Assembly: GCF_027008145.1 (NCBI RefSeq)
Contig: NZ_JALTCZ010000058.1
Span: forward strand, 1 to 35,880
Direction of reading: 5' to 3'
Source: Thermococcus sp.
GTDB taxonomy: Archaea > Methanobacteriota_B > Thermococci > Thermococcales > Thermococcaceae
Length of the DNA: 35,880 nt
Of the stretch, positions 16,896-24,141 are shown in pieces (position 1 is the first letter of the stretch; every line of letters starts with the position of its first letter). The notes beneath the pieces were generated by a model. The model was not told the DNA's origin. It made no database searches and was given only the letters and a program-made list of their open reading frames with translations. A program made the position numbers and the translations under genes.

Positions 16896-17021
16896 TCACC
16901 CTCCTGTTATCCACTTCATGACCTTCCATCCAGCCCAGAGGAAAAGTCCCAGGACAGCTAAAAGGAGGAAAAGTCCCAAGAGTGAACCAACAACATGAAA
17001 TCCCGTGAGGTAGCTTTCCAC
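16896..17021 (-). CDS. 41-residue single-span membrane peptide (not in the ORF track)
   Basis: This minus-strand frame has a GTG start and TGA stop and encodes a short N-terminus, a hydrophobic stretch (VVGSLLGLFLLLAVLGLFLW) and a basic C-terminus (WKVMKWITGG). The positive tail predicts an N-out, C-in orientation. The GTG lies two bases after the stop of the calcium-loop protein gene, and GGGGTGA upstream overlaps that stop, a typical coupled start. The stop is 12 bases before the next ATG. It therefore fills the only gap in the envelope operon with intact signals at both ends. Function unknown; small single-span proteins often adjust or assemble larger membrane complexes. Confidence 0.7.
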   Translation of the reverse strand: MESYLTGFHVVGSLLGLFLLLAVLGLFLWAGWKVMKWITGG

Positions 17022-17023
17022 CT

Positions 17024-18256
17024 TCACCCCTCCACGTTCCTGTACGCTATCGTTATCCTGTGGGAGCAGTCACCGGTCTTCTCATGGTCTACGAGAGTGA
17101 AGACCGTGTAGGTTCCGTCCGAGTTCCTGTTGACGTAAACGTGGCCGGCCTTTATCTCACCACCAACCTCGTCGCTTGGATAGCCGGATGAAGGAATATC
17201 TCCAACGGTAACGTCCCCTATGCCCATCTCCCCGATGTCAACGTAGTGGCCGAGGACTGCCGGATAATCAACGCACCAGGGTTCAGCGAAGAGGTCAACG
17301 TCCTCCCAGCCGTTGCTCCAGCTGGCCTTCACCTCACCGGTCGAAAACTTTACTGCCATGGACCCGTCGGTGTTGAGGGTTACCCGGTGCACCGGGCCGA
17401 GCTTCCCGGTTACCGAACCCGAGGATGAGGTCGTTGAGGTTGAAAACGACTCGTAGCACTCCCTGGCCTGAAGGTAGATCTTGTAGGCCTTTACAGTTTC
17501 ATTGCTTGACTGGTTCTTCGCCATGAGCTGTGTCACGTTGTTGTAGGCCTGCACATAGAGCCTGTAGGCGTCTTCCTTGTTGTCTGGGCAGACGAAGCCG
17601 GCCACTCCGGAAGTGCTTCCGTTTTCGGGCGGGGCGATGGTCACGTTGGCCTGGAACTCGTCGAAGACCCCGTCGAAGTTGTAGTCGTGCAGATCGGGGT
17701 TCCCATCGTAGTCAACATCCCTCTCGTCTATGGTTCCGTCACCGTTGAGATCCCATGCGTCGGCCTTCCCGTCGCCGTTGGTGTCGTAAACATCGGGAAT
17801 CCCGTCCCCGCTCATGTCCCAGGAGTAACTTTTGACCCCGTTCAGCTCGGTTACCCAAGTGTCTGTCTTGCCGTTGTAGTCATTGTCGAGGTACGCTGTA
17901 TCAAGGTTCCCATCGCCGGTGGTGTCGAGGTATATGGCATCAACCACTCCGTCGCCGTTCCTGTCACGAGTTATGACGTAGCTCCCGTTGACGTTCACTG
18001 CCGAGAGACCCTTTCCAACGTAAACGTCTGAAATCCCGTCTCCATCAATGTCGTTCCATCCCTGTTTCAGCGTTGGCTGAGTTGATGTTCCCGTTGTGGC
18101 TGTGCTCGTAGGGGATGCGCCACCTCCAGAGGGTCCGTTTCCTGCCAAGTTGTCCTTTATGTGGATCACGTTGTCTATTATGTGAGGATTGGCGCGGTAG
18201 ATGTAGAGGCCCGCGAGGATCAAAAGGATCAGTATAATGGCGGTGAGTTTACCCAT
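17024..18256 (-). CDS. Membrane-anchored protein with calcium-binding DxDGDG repeats
   Basis: The 410-residue protein has an N-terminal anchor (LTAIILILLILAGLYIYR) and a Gly/Ser/Thr linker. About ten tandem acidic loops follow, such as DIDGDGISDVYV, DRNGDGVVDAIYLD, DTTGDGNLDTAYLD and DTNGDGKADAWDLNGDG, which match the calcium loops of dockerin, thrombospondin type 3 and EF-hand-like repeats (about residues 68-190). A C-terminal beta-rich domain of about 200 residues with paired Cys has no recognised family. The ATG overlaps the stop of the 648-residue gene (ATGGGTAA), and GGAGGTGGGG lies upstream, so the genes are coupled. No cohesin or scaffoldin is present, so a cellulosome role is not implied. 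Confidence 0.82.
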   Translation of the reverse strand: MGKLTAIILILLILAGLYIYRANPHIIDNVIHIKDNLAGNGPSGGGASPTSTATTGTSTQPTLKQGWNDIDGDGISDVYVGKGLSAVNVNGSYVITRDRNGDGVVDAIYLDTTGDGNLDTAYLDNDYNGKTDTWVTELNGVKSYSWDMSGDGIPDVYDTNGDGKADAWDLNGDGTIDERDVDYDGNPDLHDYNFDGVFDEFQANVTIAPPENGSTSGVAGFVCPDNKEDAYRLYVQAYNNVTQLMAKNQSSNETVKAYKIYLQARECYESFSTSTTSSSGSVTGKLGPVHRVTLNTDGSMAVKFSTGEVKASWSNGWEDVDLFAEPWCVDYPAVLGHYVDIGEMGIGDVTVGDIPSSGYPSDEVGGEIKAGHVYVNRNSDGTYTVFTLVDHEKTGDCSHRITIAYRNVEG

Positions 18257-20195
18257 TGCTCCCCACCTCCACGAAGTTCATCCTGAACCAGCCGCCGCCG
18301 ACGCGTTTGAACTTCTTGCCAGTCTCGTAGTCCTCGTAGATGCCCGGTATGGAAGTCTCGTGGAGCACGTAGCCGTTCCAGAGGATCCACCCCTGGTTGC
18401 GCTCCTCTATCTTCTTCCTTAGGTTAATGACGGCCCCGACCGTTGCATCCGCCATGTTGCCGAAGTAGCCCGTCGGGTCGAGGAGCTTTCCTATCTTTGT
18501 GGCTCCGTCGAGGACTATTATTGAGACCTTGGCGTTGTTCGGGAGGTTCATGTTCTTCAGGTCGTTGGCGTGGTCGAGGAGGGCCTTCGCGTCCAGGGCG
18601 ACCATGTAGACCCCGGCAGGGGTTGTGAAGAACTTGACCTTATCAGCTCCCTTGAGCTTGACTGTGTTGCCGACCTTCTCGAAGTTATCGGCGACAAACT
18701 TCGACCAGTCGAGGACTCCTCCTGAGTTGTACTGTCCGCCCACGAGCCACTTCGGAGGCTGAAGGATTCCGGTCAGGATGAGGTTCGTTATCGCCGCCTT
18801 TTCCGCCTCGTTCTTCGCGTACTTGTAGATGAAGTTCTCCATCTCTACGTCCCTCGCCACCGGGTCGTAGCGGTACTTTTCGGCTATCTGCCTCAGCTGG
18901 TAGCGCTTCTCAGGGTCGTTCGCGAATATCGAGAGGAGCGTCTTTATCCTCTGCTGACCGTAGACCTTCTTATCCATGTAGGCGTTCATCTCCTCTACCA
19001 TCTTGTCCGGGTCCTTGATGTTTCTGTCATGTATCTCCCTGAGGTCGTCCTCGTAGACGTTGTAGAGTGAGGTGTAGCCGGGGTGGAGGCTCTTGACCTT
19101 CTCAAGGTAGTTGATGTGGCGCTTCATTATGGATTCAGCCCATTCGAGCTTCTTCTCGTAAACACACTCGTCGCAGGTCGCTATGTCCGGGTCGTCGCAG
19201 TCAACCAGTCCATCCCCATCGTTGTCTATCATGTCCCCGGGCTTTTCCTCGTCGTTGGCGAGGGTTATGCCGACGCTCCCGCTCGCGAGGAGCATCTCCT
19301 TGGAGTCTATGGTGCCGTAAACCTCGACCTTGACGGTTCCCTTCTTGGGCGTGCTCAGGCCCGTGTTCTCGACTATCACGAGGTCGTCTATTGTGCCGTC
19401 GCTGTACACCCTCGCCCTACTCCTGCTACCGTCCGGGGAGGTTATTACCGCGTAGAGATCCTTTGCGTTGCTCTCCGAAACCTTTGCCTTCACTCCAATG
19501 ACGAAAAGGCCGAAGCCGCTGGAGGATGTGAACCTCTGCCCCTCAACTGGGGCGGCTATCGTGAGCTTAGCATTTCCGGTGGTTGTGGTAGTGCTCGTCG
19601 TTGTAGACGAAGTTGATGTGGCGTTGGAGCTGACCTTGGAGACCATGAGGTTCATAAGGGCCCTGCCAACGATGGGTGCCGGGTTGGAAACGTTGTAGAG
19701 GGCCCTTATTTTCACCTCTATCTGGACCACCTCATCAACGTTACCCCAGAAGGTCGGAGGATCTCCGCCGTCGCTCTTGCCTCCGATGACAGTCTGGGCG
19801 TAGTAGGAGCTAAAGTACTTGTAGCTCCACAACTTCTCGTCGAGCCAGGCCACATCGTTGGGACCGCTGTACGTGCACTCGATGGTCCTTTCGGAATGAG
19901 TGCACTTTGAACCCTGAGTGTTCGCACCCCCGCTGAGAACGGCTGATGATCCCTTTTTGATATAAAGGGTTATTTCCATCCAGTCTCCTGACCCGTAATG
20001 GGCCAAATAGTATCGGGTCTCATAGCTTCCGAAACTCTGATGATCGTGCATCTTCGCCCCTTGAAGCCCGAGGGCCGAGAGCTCGTCTACAGCTGGGAAG
20101 TAGGACTCAAGGCTGGATGAGGCTACTGAAAAGGGTACCCCCACAAGGACGGTAAGGATCAGTAGCGCCAGAAACTGTTCACCCCAAAAACCCAT
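18249..20195 (-). CDS. Large secreted protein, first gene of the envelope operon, function unknown
   Basis: The 648-residue protein has a signal peptide (FLALLILTVLVGVPFSVASS), a first beta-rich domain (to about residue 190), a Ser/Thr linker, an immunoglobulin-like domain (about 205-315), and a calcium loop (DNDGDGLVDCDDPD) with Cys pairs. A mainly helical region of about 300 residues follows, starting CVYEKKLEWAESIMKRHINY, and the protein ends with a small beta domain (GWILWNGYVLHETSIPGIYE). No membrane anchor is evident at the C-terminus. GGAGGCG lies six bases before the ATG. A 5-4-5 inverted repeat lies 28 bases upstream of the start. The helical domain matches nothing I recognise and could carry the activity of the cluster. 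Confidence 0.8.
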   Translation of the reverse strand: MGFWGEQFLALLILTVLVGVPFSVASSSLESYFPAVDELSALGLQGAKMHDHQSFGSYETRYYLAHYGSGDWMEITLYIKKGSSAVLSGGANTQGSKCTHSERTIECTYSGPNDVAWLDEKLWSYKYFSSYYAQTVIGGKSDGGDPPTFWGNVDEVVQIEVKIRALYNVSNPAPIVGRALMNLMVSKVSSNATSTSSTTTSTTTTTGNAKLTIAAPVEGQRFTSSSGFGLFVIGVKAKVSESNAKDLYAVITSPDGSRSRARVYSDGTIDDLVIVENTGLSTPKKGTVKVEVYGTIDSKEMLLASGSVGITLANDEEKPGDMIDNDGDGLVDCDDPDIATCDECVYEKKLEWAESIMKRHINYLEKVKSLHPGYTSLYNVYEDDLREIHDRNIKDPDKMVEEMNAYMDKKVYGQQRIKTLLSIFANDPEKRYQLRQIAEKYRYDPVARDVEMENFIYKYAKNEAEKAAITNLILTGILQPPKWLVGGQYNSGGVLDWSKFVADNFEKVGNTVKLKGADKVKFFTTPAGVYMVALDAKALLDHANDLKNMNLPNNAKVSIIVLDGATKIGKLLDPTGYFGNMADATVGAVINLRKKIEERNQGWILWNGYVLHETSIPGIYEDYETGKKFKRVGGGWFRMNFVEVGSNG

Positions 20196-20222
20196 GTATT
20201 ACGCCTCCTTTATTCTCCTATC

Positions 20223-20236
20223 GGTGTCTAAACACC
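20223..20236. promoter_or_regulatory. Inverted repeat, possible operator of the envelope operon
   Basis: GGTGT-CTAA-ACACC is a perfect 5-4-5 inverted repeat located 28-41 bases before the ATG of the 648-residue gene, where the transcription start would be if an AT-rich stretch at 20240-20258 is the TATA element. This fits a repressor site, but no regulator is known to me for this sequence. Confidence 0.35.
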
Positions 20237-20268
20237 CAAAAAATGAAATAATCCAATTGCCAGGGGTC

Positions 20269-20282
20269 GCTGAAAAATCAGC
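20269..20282. repeat. Short perfect inverted repeat GCTGA-AAAA-TCAGC
   Basis: A 5-bp palindrome with a 4-base loop lies 74 bases upstream of the envelope operon, just outside its presumed core promoter. It could bind a dimeric regulator or form a small hairpin in a transcript. Its short length allows a chance origin. Confidence 0.3.
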
Positions 20283-20638
20283 TCTCAGAGGAGGTATGCT
20301 CATGTCACCACCATCTTGCAAAACCATCTCGCGGAAAAGAAAAGCGGGACAGGTTTCGCGTTTCTTTTAGCAAATTACGCATTTCTGGGTAATAAGACTT
20401 TCGGAAAAGAAAATTCGACTAAAAACAACATAAAATGTAGATGTTATATCTCCGAAGATTCTTCAAGTTACCTGTTTCATAATCCCAAACATCTCAATAT
20501 AATGTTAATGACGAAAAGTTTCCAAGAAGATATTTAGAAGAAACCCAAAGCAATAAAAGAAGTAAAAACAGAAAATGAAAAGCCGAAGTGGGGGCAATAA
20601 AAGCAAACTCTTTGTTAGGAAATGAATAGGTGATGAAA

Positions 20639-22485
20639 GTGAACAAACTCGACCCAAAGATGGAGAATTTGCTTGGGATATTGAAACAGGCTGAAGATGG
20701 AAAATTAGTCCTTCCTCAGTTCCAAAGAGACTTTGTGTGGTCTAGGCAGGATATTGAGGATTTGCTTGTGTCTCTACTTAATGGATACTTTGTTGGTACC
20801 TTTCTCTTCCTCAGGACAGACCCCACTAACCCACCCTTTACTTGGAGACCAATTCAAGGAGTTACCCTTCCAAGAAACAGGGATGGAAAGCCCATAGGGA
20901 ATCCCGAGACCATGATTCTTGATGGTCAGCAGAGGATAACATCACTGCACTATGTGTTTTATGCACCCCCAAAGGAAGTTGTTACACCAAAGTACACCAG
21001 CAGGAGATATCTCTTCTTTTTGAAGCTTGAAGAGTTAGAAAAGGGTAATGTTAAAGAAGCTGTGTTCAGTATGAATGAAGATGATGCTAGAAAGTACCTG
21101 GACAAAGAATATCAATTTGAGCACAAAATAGTTCCATTCACAGAGCTCTCTAACAAAGAAAAGTAGAAAGACTGGATAGAGGAGTTTATAGAATGTCATA
21201 ATATATAGAGGAGAACATTGGTGAAGAAGTTAGCTATAAACAGGGCAGAGAACTCACCCAAGAGTACAAGAGACAACTTAAGGCAAAGGCAGACTTCTGG
21301 GAGAGGTACACTAACAATCTCCTAGGGTTCAAGGTTCCGGTCCTATATCTGCCAGAAATTGAACTAAATGACAGGGAAAAGCTTGGTGAAGTCTGCACAA
21401 TTTTTGAGAAGATGAACAGTACCGGGGTCAGGTTGTCTGTCTTTGACTTGCTAACTGCCAGGCTCTATAAAAACGGTATTGACCTCCACCAGACGTGGCA
21501 GGATACCATTGATAGGTTTGACAGTATCAAGAAACTTTCTGAGGAGAAGCCAGATCTATTTAAAGTGCTGGTACTCAGGGCACTGGGGCTTATGCGGGTG
21601 CTCAGAGACAAGAATAAAGACAAGGAAGAAAGGGAGATTACCGATGTCAAGAACAGATCCCTGATTAATCTCTCCCCGGTGGATTTTGAAGAAGATTGGT
21701 GGACTATAGCAGAATACTTTGACAGGGCCATTGGGAGAGTTATGAGTACCAACCGAGATGGGTTTGGGGCATTCCTGCCAAGGTGGGTCCCTTACAAACC
21801 CATGCTCCCAGTTTTGGCAGCACTTCTCTACTACATAGAGGGCACCAAGGATTTATCTCCAATAGAAAAGAGCAGGGCCTACACACTAATAAAACAGTGG
21901 TACTGGAGTTCAGTATTTACTGAGAGGTACAGCAGTGCCGTTGAGTCAAAGTCCTTGAGTGACACATTGGAGCTAATTGAAGCTTTTAAGAAGCCTGAAT
22001 TCACACCATCAATGGTTAATGAAGCCAGAACAAGGGTACCTTCTCTGAATCTGTATGCAGTGTCAAGGAGTGGTAGTGCAGTTTACAGGGGCATTATGAG
22101 CTTAATTGCATTGAACCATGCAAGAGACTTTCTCCAAGTTGATGCTATAGAATTCCACAACCTAGAGGACCATCACATATTTCCCAAAAACTTCCTAGAG
22201 AAGAAGATGAGGATTAAAGATAAATCTAAAATCAACACCATACTCAACAGAACCCTTATCACTGATGAGACCAACAGAAAAATCTCAGCAACATCACCAA
22301 AAGAGTATATTGACTGGATTCCCGGTGATTTGGAAGAGGTGCTTAAGCCCCACTTCATTAATCCCAAGTGCATTGAATCCATGAGGGAGAACAGTTATGA
22401 TAAGTTCTTAGAAAGAAGAAGAATGCTTATTCTAACCAAAGTGCAAGAGCTTATAGGCGAGAAGGAAAGTACGTCAACACATTAA
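20639..22485 (+). pseudogene. Broken DUF262/DUF1524 (GmrSD-like) protein gene
   Basis: The 5' part encodes a DUF262 domain (LPQFQRDFVWSRQDIEDLLV, ILDGQQRITSLHYVFY). The 3' part encodes the partner DUF1524 HNH region (HNLEDHHIFPKNFLEKK). These domains form the GmrSD-type, modification-dependent restriction nucleases. An in-frame TAG at 21164 falls where a Trp is plausible (NKEK-stop-KDWIEEF), and the sequence continues in the same frame to about 21205. It then resumes in another frame (NIGEEVSYKQGRELTQEYKR), which stays open to 22485. One nonsense and one frameshift change therefore break a single ancestral gene of about 610 codons. Base composition is AT-richer than the neighbours. The start is set at the GTG four bases after GGTGAT. 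Confidence 0.82.
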
Positions 22486-22499
22486 AGCCCTAAAGAAAC

Positions 22500-22504
22500 T
22501 TTTT
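22500..22504 (+). terminator. Weak poly-T tract after the DUF262 pseudogene
   Basis: TTTTT followed by CCTTTATT lies 15 bases past the pseudogene stop. It is short for a Thermococcales terminator but well placed. Confidence 0.3.
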
Positions 22505-22522
22505 CCTTTATTAATTACATTT

Positions 22523-22557
22523 TCCTCCCGAAAGCCTCACCCTTCAGGGCGGGGAGA
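22523..22557 (+). repeat. IS200/IS605-type right-end-like hairpin repeat, copy A
   Basis: The core GAAAGCCTCACCCTTCAGGG continues into GCGGGGAG. It folds as CCUC-CCC/GGG-GGGG around a UUCA loop with one A-C mismatch. It resembles the right end found behind tnpB in IS200/IS605-family elements, which is also the 3' part of the omega-RNA scaffold. No tnpA or tnpB sequence lies next to it. It is 40 bases past the DUF262 pseudogene and may mark the edge of the acquired segment. Its last bases diverge (GATATCGGC) from the GGTCAG of copies B and C. Confidence 0.5.
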
Positions 22558-22635
22558 TATCGGCAATGCTTCAGCTGATGATGCCTAAGAGATAGAATAG
22601 AAGCGGTCAATTCAATAGTAATAAAAACGGTAGCT

Positions 22636-23412
22636 TCAGAACCGGAGATTTTTCGCTAACTCAATCAGTTTCCTCGCCCTCCCCAGAGAAACTTCGTTTT
22701 CCACCTTCCCATCCCTCTTTATCCACGTCCCCACTATAAAGCCGTCCGCATGCTTCCACAGCTTTGGAAGGTTCTCGTAGCTCGTCCCGGAGCCAACCAG
22801 AACGGGAACGGGTGAGATTTTCTTAGCCAGTGAGAGCCTATCGATGTCGACCGGCTCCCCGGTTGCCCTTCCGCTTACTACGACAGCATCGGTCAGGCCC
22901 CTCTCAACGGTGTCCCTCAGAGAATCCTCAAAATCCAAGAAGTGGACGGCGTGTTTGACGTGGACGTCGGCGAAGACCTGAATTTTTGAGGGAAGGAGCT
23001 TTCTCAGCCTTGCAAGCTCGTGGGCGATGCCCTCTATGACGCCCTGATCCGTGTAAGCTACACCGCTCAGAACGTTCACCCTTATGAAGTCGGCTTTGAC
23101 CGCGTAGGCAATGGAGTAAGCTGCTATGCCATCGTTCCTGAGGACGTTTATTCCCAGCGGAAGGGAAACTTCGTCCCGGATTTCCTTTGCAACGGCTGTA
23201 AAGACTGCTACGGCTGTCTTATCAACGTACTTTGGAAAAGGAACGTCTCCGAAGTTCTCAATCATTATCGCGTCGAAGCCCGCTTCTTCAATCGTTTTCG
23301 CATCCCTGATCGCGGACTCAATGACTCCGTCAAGGTCGCCGTCGTAGCGGTATGAACCGGGGAGGGGGTTCAGGTGAACCATCCCTATGAGGGGCTTTCT
23401 CTCAAAGTCCAT
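22636..23412 (-). CDS. BtpA/SgcQ family TIM-barrel protein
   Basis: The 258-residue protein matches the BtpA family: an N-terminal IGMVHLNPLPGS, then GFDAIMIENFGDVPFPK, ADFIRVNVLSGVAYTDQG, AVVVSGRATGEPVDI, PVLVGSGTSYENLPKL, ADGFIVGTWIKRDG. The alternating strands and the glycine-rich phosphate-binding end (VGSGTS, VGTWIKRDG) indicate a (beta/alpha)8 barrel that binds a phosphorylated ligand. BtpA was named for photosystem I stability in cyanobacteria, but archaea lack photosystems, so the actual substrate here is unknown. No signal peptide is present. It stands alone between the pseudogene and the divergent PH-SHOCT gene. Confidence 0.86.
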   Translation of the reverse strand: MDFERKPLIGMVHLNPLPGSYRYDGDLDGVIESAIRDAKTIEEAGFDAIMIENFGDVPFPKYVDKTAVAVFTAVAKEIRDEVSLPLGINVLRNDGIAAYSIAYAVKADFIRVNVLSGVAYTDQGVIEGIAHELARLRKLLPSKIQVFADVHVKHAVHFLDFEDSLRDTVERGLTDAVVVSGRATGEPVDIDRLSLAKKISPVPVLVGSGTSYENLPKLWKHADGFIVGTWIKRDGKVENEVSLGRARKLIELAKNLRF

Positions 23413-23506
23413 GACAACACCCAGTCTAATTTTCCCCGAAAGTTAATGAGGTTTGCGGAGGAAAGCCTGATATACCACATTAACCAAAATCTAAAGGGTG
23501 ATGAAC

Positions 23507-24085
23507 GTGGGAAAGGAAGAAGACCCCGAGCTGCCGAAGTCAGTTTTGAGGCACCTAGAGCCAAACGAGAAGGTTCTCTTCTCGATAAAGAAGAAGATAA
23601 GCATGGAAAAGCCCAAGTGGCTCCTCATAACGGGCAGGAGGATAATATACCTCGACGAGAAGGTTTTTGGAAGGTACGACCTCAAGGCAATACCCTACCA
23701 GAAGCTGGAGCAGGTTACGGTGAAGCTTGGTATAATGTCCTCGGAGTTCATCATAGAGGGCGAGGAGAACATAACGCTGAAGCTCGGCTGGATGAACAAG
23801 GAAGAAGCCAGAAAAGCCATAAACGCGATTAAAGATGCTTTGAACGCGATAGCGGTTGAACCCGTCTCGATAGGAGTCAACAAGGGGCTGACGAGCGAGA
23901 CATGGGTTCTCAACAAGCCCAAGGAGTTCATAACGAGGACGATGCCGGCCTATCATGCCCAGTCTGTAAGGGAGGAGGAAGACCCGCTTGAGAAGCTCAA
24001 GAAGCTGAAGGAGCTCTATGACATGGGTGTCATAAGTCAGGAGGAGTACGAGGAGAAGAGGAAGAAGCTCCTGGATGAGATTTGA
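23507..24085 (+). CDS. PH-like domain protein with C-terminal SHOCT domain
   Basis: Residues up to about 120 form a bacterial-type PH domain (HLEPNEKVLFSIKKKI, KWLLITGRRIIYLDEKVFGR, YQKLEQVTVKLGIMSSEFII), of the class that includes stress-induced YokE-like proteins. The last 30 residues form a SHOCT domain (DPLEKLKKLKELYDMGVISQEEYEEKRKKLL), a short helical oligomerisation module common at the C-termini of unrelated prokaryotic proteins. No membrane segment is present. The track starts inside the GGTGAT ribosome binding site; the GTG at 23507 lies four bases after it, matching other starts in this window, and is preferred (192 residues). Function unknown. Confidence 0.8.
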   Translation: MGKEEDPELPKSVLRHLEPNEKVLFSIKKKISMEKPKWLLITGRRIIYLDEKVFGRYDLKAIPYQKLEQVTVKLGIMSSEFIIEGEENITLKLGWMNKEEARKAINAIKDALNAIAVEPVSIGVNKGLTSETWVLNKPKEFITRTMPAYHAQSVREEEDPLEKLKKLKELYDMGVISQEEYEEKRKKLLDEI

Positions 24086-24141
24086 ACTACGGGGAGTGGA
24101 AAACCTTAAGAGGGCTCCTCTCAAAGGTGTGACAGATAAAC

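Larger units (their letters stand above)
20196..20638. other. AT-rich intergenic region between the envelope operon and the DUF262 pseudogene
   Basis: About 440 bases with strongly AT-rich, A-run-rich composition unlike the flanks. It holds the divergent promoters and two short inverted repeats. The 73-codon plus-strand ORF at 20316-20537 has no ribosome binding site and no familiar composition and is not called. The composition matches the pseudogene, so this part may belong to the acquired segment. Confidence 0.5.

Noticed and set aside
17024-20195. Cellulosome-like dockerin/cohesin system
   Set aside because: The calcium loops are dockerin-like, but they are tandem arrays rather than the paired dockerin unit, and no cohesin domain is seen.
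20316-20537. 73-codon AT-rich plus-strand ORF before the DUF262 gene
   Set aside because: No ribosome binding site, no hydrophobic or structured pattern, and base composition equal to the surrounding non-coding DNA. A small real gene cannot be fully excluded.
21164-21166. TAG in the DUF262 gene as a recoded pyrrolysine codon
   Set aside because: Thermococcales do not use pyrrolysine as far as I know, and a frameshift follows within about 40 bases, so decay is the simpler explanation.
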